The notes under the pieces were generated by a model that saw only the letters and a program-made list of their open reading frames with translations, was not told the DNA's origin and did no database searches. Shown here piece after piece: positions 30,466-42,300 of a stretch of 64,000 nucleotides of DNA (positions within the stretch are counted from its first letter, which is position 1; every line of letters starts with the position of its first letter). The position numbers and the translations under genes are program-made. The stretch covers positions 496,001 through 560,000 of the forward strand of contig NAJO01000001.1 in the NCBI GenBank assembly GCA_002077065.1. The letters are read 5' to 3'. The stretch comes from Cryoendolithus antarcticus. Its lineage: Eukaryota; Ascomycota; Dothideomycetes; Cladosporiales; Cladosporiaceae.

Positions 30466-32814
30466 ATGGCTCCCTCCCCCGGCAGTATTGTCGCCCGCCA
30501 ACTGTGGAATCTCCCAAGCACGCGCTCGACTTCCGCCTGGGCAGCGCAATGCACCCCCTTCACGCTGCCCTCGAATGGCGTCATCTCCATGGCAGATACG
30601 ATCCTAACTCTCACCGCGGACGCTGTCTTCCAGCCGGAATGCACGAGTGGCGCCTTGAGTAGCAAAGGCATAGACGAGCCGAGCTCTATTGCAGATTTGC
30701 AGGATCCGTTCTATGCGAGTACGACGCCTCAGACTTATGTCATTGCGGCCGCGACGGTGATTGCGTGGATCTTGGTGTTCATGCTTATCATTACGCCGCG
30801 GACGAGTTTCTTCGGGACGCCGGTATTGCATTCTGGGCTTGGTGGCGGGAGAGGACTCATTGGAGGTGCGAATGGAGGTGGAGGGTCTCTGATTGGAGTC
30901 GGATCACGGCCATGGCTTCAGAAGGTGGCGGCGTTCACGGTGGCAGTGTCGCTTACAATTGCGACGGCGGATACATTCAAGGTCCTGGAGAGACAGTATC
31001 TCAATGGATACATGGATGCGACGCAGATGCGAGAGGAGGTCATGGGTTCTCTGGAGATTCGCATTACACGGGTTATATCGGACATCTTTCTCTGGCTTGC
31101 GCAGGTGCAGACACTCATTCGGTTATTTCCACGACACAAGGAGAAAGTGCTGATTAAGTGGATTGGATTTGCGATGATTATATGCGACTCGATATTCTCA
31201 TGTTTGAACTCATTCTTGGTCAACACCGCCACCCGGCCGAGGCATTTTGTGGACGCCATACCGGCATTGTCTTATCTATTCGAACTGGCGCTGGGACTGC
31301 TGTATGCTGCTTGGGTGATGTATTACACTGCCACGAAGCGGCGATATGCGTTCTACCATTCAAAGATGAGGAGCATATCACTGATAGCCGTACTGTCTCT
31401 GGTGGCCATACTAACACCAGTCGTCTTCTTCGTGACGGACGTCTCGAATGCTGACGTTGCTGGTTGGGGCGACTACTTCCGCTGGGTTGGGGCTGCGGCT
31501 GCGAGTGTCATAGTTTGGGAGTGGGTCGAACGAATAGAAGCACTCGAGCGAGACGAGAAGAAGGATGGCATTCTTGGGAGAGAGATTTTCGACGGCGACG
31601 AGATGCTAGACGTCGATCCGACTGACGACGTCATGTTTGGCTCTGGCCGAAGAGGCATGGCACGTATGAGACGAGCGCGAGATGGGACTGGAGAAAGGCC
31701 TGCGGACCCTCCTGTGAGCGCGCTTGAGAAAGGACTTGCTAGATTTGCAAAGCGATTCCGCAAGCCGCAACAACCTGCGCCAAAGCACTTCCCTCTCGGG
31801 CGAGCTCATAGCCATATTACAGACTTGACCGAGAAGTCGGCACAACCTGTCAATACTAATGGTACCATCGCATTCGGACGACTGCCAAAGCCTGGTGACC
31901 AGCTAACGCATGCGAACGGCATACAGACAGGCATCATACCTCCGCCAGCTGTTGCCAGTCCCGTGAGTCGGACTGACACATCGAGCGCTGCCAGCACGGT
32001 CTATGTTGTGCGACACGTCAATGGTGCAGACATGCCGCAGCCCATCCGACGTCGCGTCAATGCGTCCGCCACGACACCAGGGCGAGCTGGAGATCCTGGG
32101 AAGGAATTTGTCGACACTGAAGACGACGCTCGCCCGAACCGCGACCGCCAAATAGGCCGCTGGCATACCGTACCCAATCCCTTCAAGCGGAAGCGCGCCT
32201 CACCTCCCGCAGAAGTCCAGAAGGCTCGCGCAGCCGCTGTAGCGAGCGGCACGCGTGCTCTCACCCCGACACTTAACTTCTCGAAGTGGGATGTCAGGAA
32301 CCGCCTGGGCGCATTGGCGGCCGAGACCGGTGAACGCTTCCGGGATCGCACTACGCAACGTCCACCAGCAGGTGATCTGCCAGTGACCGTCATCCCTGCG
32401 CAATCGCGAGGCAGTGGAAGGACTTGGAGTCCTGACCTCCCTCGCCAGTCGGCTGTGCAACGAGGCACAGCTCCGACTGCTACAGATAGCGCCGAACACA
32501 GCCCGGTAGATCTGAGCAATGCAACGACTCTCACGAACAGCAATAACATCCCTCCCTCGGTGTCCGCCAGCGCTCCCGCAGCTGCACCTCCGCCTACACG
32601 CACGTCCACCGTCTCTCCCCTCGGCGCAGGTGGCACGTCACTACGCTCGAGCGTCACGCCTACATCCCGGCCGAATGTCCTTGATCGGAGAAGCACAGCA
32701 GAGCGGAGGAGTCCTCAGCAGCCGCCGCCGAGAGCTGATGACATCAGTCCTGTTGCAGGGTCGACCGCGACGGTTGTCGTGCCCGCGCCTCGGCGATCTC
32801 CATTGAGGATGTGA
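30466..32814 (+). CDS. palH: PalH/Rim21 ambient-pH sensor, seven-helix membrane protein
   Basis: 782 residues, single exon. PalH senses alkaline pH at the plasma membrane and recruits the arrestin PalF, starting the ESCRT-dependent cascade that activates PacC. Recognition rests on the conserved block SRPWLQKVAAFTVAVSLTIATADTF, the PRTSFF and GGGRGLI loops before it, the later helices (LIKWIGFAMIICDSIFSCLNSF, YLFELALGLLYAAWVMYYTATKRRY) and the final YFRWVGAAAASVIVWEWVERIEALERDEKKDGILGREIFDGDEM. Seven hydrophobic helices lie between about residues 85 and 365. The remaining 400 residues are a disordered cytosolic tail, as in other PalH proteins. The ATG at 30466 gives a short extracellular N-terminus; the one at 30590 is an alternative. 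Confidence 0.93.
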   Translation: MAPSPGSIVARQLWNLPSTRSTSAWAAQCTPFTLPSNGVISMADTILTLTADAVFQPECTSGALSSKGIDEPSSIADLQDPFYASTTPQTYVIAAATVIAWILVFMLIITPRTSFFGTPVLHSGLGGGRGLIGGANGGGGSLIGVGSRPWLQKVAAFTVAVSLTIATADTFKVLERQYLNGYMDATQMREEVMGSLEIRITRVISDIFLWLAQVQTLIRLFPRHKEKVLIKWIGFAMIICDSIFSCLNSFLVNTATRPRHFVDAIPALSYLFELALGLLYAAWVMYYTATKRRYAFYHSKMRSISLIAVLSLVAILTPVVFFVTDVSNADVAGWGDYFRWVGAAAASVIVWEWVERIEALERDEKKDGILGREIFDGDEMLDVDPTDDVMFGSGRRGMARMRRARDGTGERPADPPVSALEKGLARFAKRFRKPQQPAPKHFPLGRAHSHITDLTEKSAQPVNTNGTIAFGRLPKPGDQLTHANGIQTGIIPPPAVASPVSRTDTSSAASTVYVVRHVNGADMPQPIRRRVNASATTPGRAGDPGKEFVDTEDDARPNRDRQIGRWHTVPNPFKRKRASPPAEVQKARAAAVASGTRALTPTLNFSKWDVRNRLGALAAETGERFRDRTTQRPPAGDLPVTVIPAQSRGSGRTWSPDLPRQSAVQRGTAPTATDSAEHSPVDLSNATTLTNSNNIPPSVSASAPAAAPPPTRTSTVSPLGAGGTSLRSSVTPTSRPNVLDRRSTAERRSPQQPPPRADDISPVAGSTATVVVPAPRRSPLRM

Positions 32815-33272
32815 GAGACGTATAGAAGGGGAGGATGATTGACTTGGGATTTAGCGATGGCGTTGGAGGCACACGAACATACTTGTATCGTGACGAGGTG
32901 GAATCTCGAGACTTGGGCTGAATGTAGACATGTTATAAAAGCTCTGATTTTATCTGCCTCTCTGCACCCTCCCAAGGCACAGATGCTGTAGCCGTGCTGA
33001 ACAAGCGTTCCATGACATCTTATCTTGCCTTCGGTTCGCGAAGTACCGCACGTGGCTAGCGCGATCTGTGCTATCGAGAGTGACGACATCCACAATCAGC
33101 TCGCGTACGCGAAATCAAATGCAAAGCGGCATGCACCGCAGAGCCGTCCATCAGTGAGCGGAGAGCTCTCAGCCCAATAGAAACGGTAAGTCATCTTTCA
33201 GTCCGTTTCTATGCCAATTTCCGTGCGGAAGTATACGCGCAGGTCATTCAACACACAACCTCTTCCCCCATC
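32815..33272. other. Spacer between palH and the MFS transporter gene
   Basis: 458 bases between tandem plus-strand genes. A near-repeat lies at 33181-33209, where AAACGG and its complement CCGTTT occur about 20 bases apart. No coding region is supported. Confidence 0.4.
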
Positions 33273-34822
33273 ATGGCCGACCAAGGCCACCGCGACAGCA
33301 GCACAAATGATGAGCGCGAACCCCTCCTCCACCGTAACAGTCTAGTTGACGGCGGCGAAGGTGGCGACAGCAGGCAACTCCTCACTTTCAACAGCGAAGA
33401 CTCCGCCAACCCGCGCCAATGGCCGCGCCGCAAAAAGCTCCTAAACGTCGCGGTCATAGCAGCCATGTCCGTCCTCTCCCCCCTCGCCTCCTCAATGTTC
33501 ACCCCCGGCATCGACCAAATCGCCGACTCCCTCTCCACCACGCCCGAAACCGTCATCGGCTGCACGACCGGCTTCGTGATCATGCTTGGTCTAGGACCTA
33601 TCTTCTTGGCGCCGCTGAGCGAGACGTTCGGCAGGAGGAAGTTGTATTTGGTGTGCTTTACGGTGTTTGCGCTGCTGCAGATTCCTAGCGCGCTGGCGCC
33701 GAATATCGAGACGTTAATTGCTATGAGGACGCTGAGTGGGTTTTTTGGCAGTGTGGGGATTGCGAATGGAGGGGGGACGATTAGTGATATGTTTGAGCCT
33801 TCTTCGAGGGCGGGGATTTTTGGGTGGTATCTGTTGGGGCCGCTGTTGGGGCCGACATTGGTCCGTAAAGTGCTGGATAAATGTCGCGAGTGAGAAGGGC
33901 AATGATGCTGATAAGACTACAGGGACCTCTCTTCGGCGGGATCATCGTACAGCGGCTAGGCTGGCGGTGGATCTTCTGGACGTTGACCATTGTATGCTTC
34001 GTCAACACGGCCGCCGGCTTCGTCTTCCTGCGCGAGACCTACGCCCCAGTGATCCTCGAAATGCGCAGAGATCGCATACAGGAAGAGCAGCCTTCGCCAA
34101 AGGGATACCGCGTAGAAGGCGAGGACGAGAGTCCACTAAAGAGCCGCGTGATCCGATCCCTCACACGGCCTATGCGAATTCTCGCACAGCCTATCGTGCT
34201 CACGATGAGCGCATACCAAGCCCTCCTCTTCGGCACAACCTACAGCATCTCTACAAACATGCAGCCCATCTACCAAGGCGAATATGGTTTCAACACGGAG
34301 CAAGTCGGCCTGCTCTACCTCGGGCCTGGCGTGGGCTTCCTCTTCGCTGTCTGGGTCCTCGTTCCCCGCATCGACACAGTCTACAACAGACTGACGAAAC
34401 AGAATGACGGCAAGAGTAAGCCGGAGTACCGCCTCCCACTCGCCAATATCGGCGCAGTCTTCATCCCCATCAGCTTATTCTGGTTCGCATGGACAGTGCA
34501 GCTACATACTCACTGGACGGCTTCCATCGCATCGACGTTCTTCTACGGGATTGGCCAGGTGATGATCATGAATACTTGCCAGAACTACTATATTGATAGC
34601 TTCGAGAAATACGCTGCAAGCGCTATCGCCGCGGGAGCGGTATTCAGGAGCATACTCGGCGGTGTGGTACCGCTATTCGCGCCGGCACTGTTCGATAAGC
34701 TCGGGTACGGTTGGGGGATTAGCCTGTTTGCTTTCCTGTCACTGGCGATATCGCCGGCGCCGTTGGTGTTCTTCTACTATGGGCAGAGGATTAGGGAGAG
34801 ATTTGCGATCGATCTGAGCTAG
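33273..34822 (+). CDS. MFS multidrug transporter, DHA1-like
   Basis: Exons 33273-33860 and 33923-34822 (62-bp intron with donor GTCCGT) give 495 residues. The splice joins LLGPTL to GPLFGGIIVQRLGWRWIFW, an unbroken conserved block. Twelve hydrophobic segments, motif A-like ETFGRRKLYL after the second helix, and the LGWRWIFW signature fit fungal drug:H+ antiporters of the DHA1 group (Flr1/Tpo1-like, 12-helix). Substrate unknown. The N-terminal 60 residues are hydrophilic and cytosolic. It is convergent with a Zn2Cys6 regulator 744 bases away, which could control it; that is a guess from neighbourhood only. Confidence 0.88.
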
Positions 34823-35566
34823 GGTTTCTTGACGTTTGTGAGCAGGGAATGTGGACGGCACGGTCAGCGACAGGCGTAATGGGCATTAGTGGAATGGAAT
34901 GGGGTGTATGGACGGTATTAGACGTGCGAGATGGGGCTTGTACAGTGTATGTAGCATAGCGCGGCGGACTGATCGGAATATGTTATACACGGCTGAGGTA
35001 GCGGCTTTGCGCGCATCATGAAACTTGAGCCCCTTGGACCATGAAGGGAGGCATGGAGTATAGGCACTATCTGCTCTTGTTCAAGTCTCGTAACACGCGC
35101 AGTGCTCCTATCAGGGTCGCTGCAGTAGGCATGCGCTGTACTTGCTACACCCGTGCCAATAAGCTGTCGGGTCCTACTTCAGAAGCTCAGCAGCGCTTCG
35201 GATTTGGAGAAGTCGAGAGGTGTGGGTGACTCGACCATTCCGGGGGCAGGCAGAACATGTATTGTGTTTTACTGATAGTTGACTACCAGTCACCCAGTCC
35301 TGAAGGTTATGCTATCTTTATCATGTTGGTATCTAGTCGCTACTACGCGCAGATAAAGCGCGCTCTTGCAATGAGCAAATTTGCGCTCACAAAGTGGTGT
35401 CGCTTTAGCTCACACGCACTCCCGGCAGCCTGCCTTACTCATTTGCCCGCACAATCATTCCCTTCGCCAGCATGTTGCTCCGCGGCATGTGCGTGCCCTA
35501 AATGCGCTTTCCAGGTATGCGCAACGCCTGTTTCTTGTTCAACCCCTCCACCCATCCCCCGTTCCT
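34823..35566. other. Convergent spacer between MFS transporter and Zn2Cys6 gene
   Basis: 744 bases between two 3' ends. The small open frames in it show no family resemblance. Nothing else visible. Confidence 0.5.
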
Positions 35567-37543
35567 TCACACACCATCGAACCCATGGAACGTAGCATTA
35601 TGCGCATACCCCGGCCGATGCGCGATCAACGGCCAAGGAAAGTCACCCACAATTTCTTGCGGTAGCGTGAAGTCCTCCATAGCCCCCGACATGCCGTACA
35701 TCGAGCTCGCATCCCGCTGTTGCTGCGTCGGCGGTATCGTGAAGGCGTTGGGATTCTGATGGTGCGTCGGCGGAGGTATTGGCGCGGGCATGCGCATGTA
35801 CGTGTCGATCCTGTCTATCTGTGCGCGCAGGCCTTTGGACGCTCCAGCGCGGGGCTGCAGGTCTGATTCCAGGGTCTCAACAAGCGAGACCAGGGATTCG
35901 AGGAGCTGACGCACTCGAATATACGTCGCTTCTGTGAGGTGGCCCTCCATTACTGAGGCTAGGAGCTGGCCAATGCCGCCGAGATGGTAGACCAGGGGTG
36001 TGCTGATCGCGGAGAGGTAGCGCGGGCAGATGCCGTGGAAAGTTTGCAGGACTTGGTCGGCGACGTTGCATTTCTGGTAAACGTCGTTGGGGATACTTAC
36101 GCTGAAGAGTGTCATGCGGACGAGCTGGAGCGTTGCTTGGATGTTGGCTGCCTGGAAGCCGAAGCGGTCGTCTGCGCCATCGCCGGACATGATGACGGTG
36201 TAGTCCTTGAAGCGCGCTGGGAGCTGGTAGTAGAGGTGTAGAATGTTCTCCATGATTTGAGAGTCGGTGAATGCATCGGATACGAGGAGCAGGGTCACAG
36301 AGGGTCGATCTTCGCGTGGAGGAGCGTGGTTGCGGTGCACGCGACGAATGGTGTGTTCGAGGACTCGGAACAGGTCGGTGGTGAAGTTCCAGCCGCGCAG
36401 CCAGCTCACATCGCCGCTTGATGTCGCACCCATCGGGGTAATGTTTTCGTCGTCAATCTCAACAGGATACCGTACATTCGCGCTCACTTCGTCGAACTTG
36501 GGAATGCTGTTGAAGACTACCGTGGAAAGCACGTCCAAGCAGTACATTGACCAGTACAGTCGCCGCCGTTCTTCTTTGTCGACCAAGTTCAGCTCAAGCG
36601 GCCAATGCAGTTCGTTGTGCAAATGCCGCATTGCGGACATCGTGCAGAAATGTCCAAGATACTGGTGCATCGACGCGATTTGGCCGTATTGTATTGATGT
36701 TAGCGCAAGCAGTCCGCATGCTCGCATGTAGCCAAAGCCGTCGGCCTTATTGAGGTCCTTGGGTATCGCTTCTGCAGCGGCGGAGAAGAAGATCTCCGAC
36801 TGCTGCACCGGGCCGTCCTTGGGATAGCTGGTGTATTCGTTCAGTGCCCCGTCTCGAGCCCTCGCCGATGCCAATGCACAGGCAGCCATGATCGATGCGA
36901 AGAAGCCTCGATCTGTAAGATGATCGCGCTTGCGAAGTCGCTCCCACATTGTAGGCGCGTGGAAAAGGGGATATATCGGGTACACAATGTCCATGTACAC
37001 ACTCAGTAGCTGCTCAATCGTCTGCTCACTTGCGAGCACAAATGATCGCCACGCGATTGCAACACCGTCTTCAGTACGGCCTTCACGTACTATGGCGAGT
37101 GCACCCGTGTAATCGGGTCCATCGCCGTACGCGCGCGGATTTGCAGATATGCTCGTGGCACTCGACCCAGTGGCTACCTGGTGCTCGGAGGGTGACTTGG
37201 ACTAGGGTGGTGCTATCAGCACGATCCAGGATGCTCCGACTTTCCCAGGACTCACTCTGGAAGTGGTCGAGGTAGCTTGCAAGGCTGGTACCGGTAGTAC
37301 ATTCTGCGCCGACTGAGAAGTGGAGGGTGCACGCCTCCGGCGAGAAGGACGGTTGTATGTGCACTCGACGCCGAAGTCGTAGCAGTTCTGGCATTGCTGC
37401 TGCGCATTCTCGTTGCTTGGTCGACATCTTATACTTCGGCGATGACACAAGTCGCATGCTTGCGATATGCGCTGGAGCTTCTTAGGTCGTTCCGGTACTC
37501 CAGAAGGTGCCGGCATTGCGTTTGGAAGCGAGCTGCTAGCCAT
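35567..37543 (-). CDS. Zn2Cys6 fungal transcription factor
   Basis: 640 residues from exons 37543-37256 and 37201-35567 (54-bp intron). The N-terminal binuclear zinc cluster is CDLCHRRSIRC then CQNCYDFGVEC (C-x2-C-x6-C, linker, C-x2-C-x6-C), followed by a basic RPSRRRRAP patch. The central fungal_trans domain is seen in LLSVYMDIVYPIYPLFHAPTMWERL, AMRHLHNELHW and KEERRRLYWSMYCLDVLSTVVF. The tail is Pro/Gln-rich, a possible activation region. Nuclear DNA-binding regulator; target genes unknown. The splice joins the zinc finger exon in phase 0 to an acceptor after CACCCTAG, and the frame stays open throughout. Confidence 0.9.
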
Positions 37544-39330
37544 GGTTTGGTACGTGTGCGGGTCGCAAGTGAAGTGGTATATCTCGATGGGGGTGGCGCA
37601 CGACCAATTTCAAAGTGTAACCGATGATGCCGGGCCTAGTCATGCACAAGCCGTGTAATGGAGGTTGCGTATAACCAGAGTGTCGGCTTCTTTCTTACGC
37701 GATTTGCAGTAATCGCAATGTTGTAAGTGTGGTGCTAATCACAAAGACGATTCCCATCGTTTCTCGGGGAGGCGGACATCCTAGGATCAGCAGGCAAAAG
37801 ACTGATGTGACGCGTGCGCCTGGACAAACGTCGCGAGGTAGAGGTGCCAGATCGAAAGACCGTATCGTCCGCTAGTCGCGCTTCCGGCCTAGTAATCATG
37901 GAGCTGCTCCCGGTGGCATGGGATTTCATGTGCATCTCCCATGTGGGAACCGGGCTTCTGATCCGTTCAATGTTGGCGGCATCGGATTTTGCTCTTTGCC
38001 TGTGCGTGACCCTGAATTGCGACGGGAACGCTCTGTACCAGTGTCCGAACGAGAGCGCGTTGAATCAGATTGCGCCAAGCGGTGCGCCCTGCCCGATGTC
38101 TAAGCCGCGTAGGCGTGTGGGCTCCGAAAGTGCCGACGACTCTCGCGCGGTCTCGCAGAAGAGACCTAGATGACTGCCAGGGCAACGTCCGCCTTTACGT
38201 CGGCATGCTGTCTCGACTGCGAAGGAAAGATGGTCTCCGCCGTCACACACGAACGTGGAGATGCGCCACTCGGACCTAGTCGCCGTGATCGTCGCATTCT
38301 CGCAACGAATGAGCGAAAGAAGAGTTCGACGTGCTGTTTGCGAGAGACTTGTCCAGGCGTGGGGATATCGCTGGCGACGAATGCTCCCACGAAAGGACGA
38401 GGCGTCGTTGTGAGGTCGCCAAGGAGGTAGAGCTCACGGAGCACAACTCCGACGCCCCACGCAAACAGAGGTCAACGAGGGACTACGTGGGCGCCCTGCT
38501 GCATGCAAAAACATGAGCCGAACACCCCTGAACACGACACATTACATACGTCTGAGATCCAGCGAGACGTTTGCTTTGATGAGAAACAGCGAATGGCGAT
38601 CGGACTCCATGGCCCGCACTCGCCGGTGTTCCAGCCATGAAATTGCTGGACCCGAAGTTTAAAAGCTAGCCAAAGATCGGCCAGACTGTGAACCACGCTC
38701 GCCACGCTACATGACGGGTCTACGACGCGTGATGCGATCCGATGCAGCCCCTGGCGCCCTTCGCTTCGGCAAACATCCGTCCATGACCCCAGATTGCCTC
38801 GTTGCAGGCCGGATCTGCATCCTACGGGGTCGGAACCGCACGCGATGGAGTCGACTCCGTCTTGGCGAGCGACTGGACAGTACTGATGATATCGCAGTGG
38901 ATTTGTGGCTGGTGCTTTGCGCTGGTTGAGGCACGAGACTAAACTGCTGGTCATGATTGTTGCGATGGGTCCTTCGTCGTGATGTTGCTTGTGAAGACGG
39001 TCAGTGAGGGGTTCGACCACATCGCGAAGCTCTGCATTGCAAGGGGAACGACTTATTGACTCCTGCAGTGATCAATGTAATCAAGGTGCGGCACAGCTTT
39101 GCTCGACTCACACCAGTATCCCACGGGGTCCGTGGATATCACCTTAGGTGGTGTATGGATAGCGTCTGGGGATGAGGTGAAGTCAGGATAGAGTGTACCA
39201 CCAGGTCGCACCTTCCTCTCATCAGGTGAACACTGTTTAGGCTCTCTACTCACGTAATAGCAGTCTTATACACATAGTTTATGTTTGTACAGATCCTACA
39301 GGTAGTCCTTCTCACCCAATACGCATTCTA
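37544..39330. other. Long gene-free interval
   Basis: 1787 bases between the Zn2Cys6 gene start and the end of the polymerase gene. Open frames occur on both strands (for example 37814-38173 plus and 38472-39020 minus) but overlap each other, lack recognisable domains and have no splice logic. No transposon ends, tandem repeats or tRNA folds are visible. It could hold a long promoter, a non-coding transcript or a decayed gene; I cannot tell. Confidence 0.45.
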
Positions 39331-42300
39331 CTATACAGCCCCAACAGTTTTCCACAATTCTCTGCCCTCGAGGCCCCCAACGCGATGCTTCAGAAGTCCC
39401 ACGTCAACCGCCGTGTTACCTCTAGCCTGTAGCACGCGGTCCATCGGCGGGCCAAATGCTCTATTTTCCTTATCGTCCCAATCAAGCGAGTTCTCCGCGA
39501 GCAACGGTGCATGACTGTGAGGGCGATGGTTGGTCTGCGCAACCCTGCGGAGCGGCGCAAGGGCATCGGTGCGTGTGGAGCGCCTTTGAGCTGAGTGGGC
39601 AGGCACGTCGGAGTCTTTGAAAAGAGTGCTGCTTTTGTTGAGCTTCGATCTCGACGGTGAATATGGCTTGAAAGGCTTGACGATGTTATTGAACTCGGTC
39701 GTGTCACTTGCAATCTGCGCACGCAGATACGGGACAGCATTTGCGTCGTGCAGACTGTCCATCACTGGAACACGATGTTCGTAGGTCCAGCGGTCAGGAT
39801 GGGGAGCTTCCGTCGACTGGACAGCAGGGTCGAGAAAGGCCTGCTCGCCTTTCGCAAGCAACTGTAGGATGTCTATGCTTTCGCCGTGTGGTATGGCGTC
39901 TGGATGAGAGGGAGTGACGCAGTCCATGTCGACCTCCTTGCGCAGTACATGGTCGATATCTACGGCCGAGAAGTACGCACAAGATTGCGGCAGATCATCA
40001 ATGCCCATCTGCTGACTGAACATCGCCCGGGTCCATATATTGGCCACTTGTAGGGCCATTGCAGTGCGGTACTTGTCTTCCTGTTTTGCGAGATAGCGGA
40101 TCTCGTCGTGAACAGTCAAAGCAAGGCGGGCTCCAATGTTGTACCGGCGAGTGAGGTACTCCATGCTCACGATCAATAAGTGCAGGTAATCTACACCTGA
40201 CGACTGGATGGCCCAGTTGATGCGACTTGTCATGAAGTCGCCCTTCTTCGAGATGAAGCGCTGCATCAGAGCTTCGGTGATGCCAGCGCCAAGGACAGGG
40301 GTTCGTGGACGCTCTTGTGAAGCAAAGTCTTCGAGCTTATTGAAGACAAGGGACTCGGTGCCACCCGTCCAGAATTTGCGGGCTCTCAAAGCTCTGGCTC
40401 CGCGCTTCTTGCCTTTCGTGTTGAGGTAGAGCGCTTCAGCTATGCGTTGAGCGTCGACGCCCTTGAGAGTCGGATTGAACTGTCGTAGTAAGCTCTGCGC
40501 GAAGGTCAGACCAGCACCATAGATGCGGCCGTAATTGAAGACCTTAGCATCATTCCTACTGATACCAAGGATGGACGCAGTGCGTGAGTGCAAGTCTGTA
40601 CCCGCAGCTTTTGTTCCTTCGAGAGTCATGAAACCGAGGGCGCCACCACCATGAAGCTTGAAGCTCGCATCTCCGACCAGCGAAGCAATCCAGAGTTCTT
40701 GGCTGTCGACATCAGCACCCACGAAGCAGTAGCCGTGCGGTGCAGTGACCATGCTCTTCAATTCCGAGCCGACGCGGTTCGCCTTAGCATTTGATGCTGT
40801 CAACCAGGTGTTTTCGACCGCACGTCGTGTGATAGTTCCCATGGGTATGACTTGCGGCAGAATGAATCCCTGTCCAGTCGCCTCTTGACTTGCGCCAGCG
40901 CGTTCATTGTCGTAGACTACCATTTGCGAAGTGATACGATCTCTTGCACTTATCCAGTAGCTGCAGCTAGCGTTCATCTGCAGCGCTTCCTTAGCATACG
41001 CGAACTCAGATGACAAGATGCCTTTCTCAAAGAATTGCAAATATCCTTTAGCCAACGGATTTGTGCATCGTACTGTTGGTCCGTCTTTGTGTGGCAACTT
41101 GAAGTACTCATGATCGAAGTCATCCTTGAGCTGCAAGTTGTCGTCCTCGAGCATGTCACACCTGGTCATAGCCTGATCTTGGTACTTTTGCGCGTCCGGC
41201 ACAGCTACTTTGAATGTCCAGCCAAACTTGTCGCTCCACACTAGAGGATGACCATCCCAAGTCAGTCGTAGAAGCAGAGGAGCGACGCGAGTCCGCACGG
41301 TTAGTGCCATAGCCGAATCATTCTGCGCAAAAAGCCCCTTGTACCAATTAGGCATGCCAGGCTTCTTCTGCCGTGCAGCTGGACGTGGTGGTGCCTTCTT
41401 GCTCCCTTTCGTCATGCGGACCTCTTGACCTGCCCAGTCCAGCTGGCGGAGCCAAGGGTCATTGTTGTACATTTCAGCCTCATTGCGATGCGCTACGGCT
41501 TGTTCAGTCAAATCAACAAGGCGCTCATGAACGCCGTCAGAGAGCTTGTTGTACGTCGCTTCGGCATTGGCAATGTATGCTTCCCACCCCTTATTGACAG
41601 GCAGAATCTCCGAAGCCAGGTGGCGCAGAGCCGCAAAGGATACAGGATGCGGACAGGTCTCCAAAAAGTGAGGAAACACCTTCTTGTATACCCGATGCGT
41701 GATATCAACATCAGCGGCACAGTAGTCCAGAAGCTCGTCCAGCTTGCCTGCAATACCTTCACGATCAAGCTCGCCAAACCACTCGCGCTGCGTCTTGTCG
41801 ATCGTGATACCGCAGTGGAACTTCGCTACATCCCTTAGACTGTTAGAGGAGCTACGGCCTACCCAAAGGTCCTCCTCTTGATCCATTTCTTGACTTGAGT
41901 CGAGTAGACCGGCTAACTCAGACGTCTCCTCTTCCGCTGCAATTCGATCATGCGTCTCACGTGCCTTTCGATGCTTCATCCACGTTGGTCGCTGTCGACT
42001 GCACATGCCGTTCGCTGCCACATGCAAGCTCATGGTGTCCATGAAGAAGCTTTTCGATTGCGAGAGACTATACTCCTCCTCCACTCTCGCTCGATCGTAA
42101 GCTACATTGTGTCCAACAATAATTTTGTGCTTTGCGGGATCTCCCAGCGGTATAAGATGCTTGTCGTCCTCGCTCTCGCCCAACAGCCAGGGCGATATCC
42201 ACGCATACCAGTGCGTCGCGGACACTGCGCATGCCATCGCAGGAAAGCTTGTCTCCCGCCACATCACTTCGGTATCGAACGTAAGTACCTCCTCATTAGG

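Noticed and set aside
32001..32696. Minus-strand frame of 231 residues opposite the palH tail
   Set aside because: Antisense of a disordered region; Arg/Val/Leu-rich without motif.
38472..39020. Minus-strand frame of 182 residues in the gene-free interval
   Set aside because: No recognisable motif, overlaps another frame on the plus strand, and composition looks like random translation.
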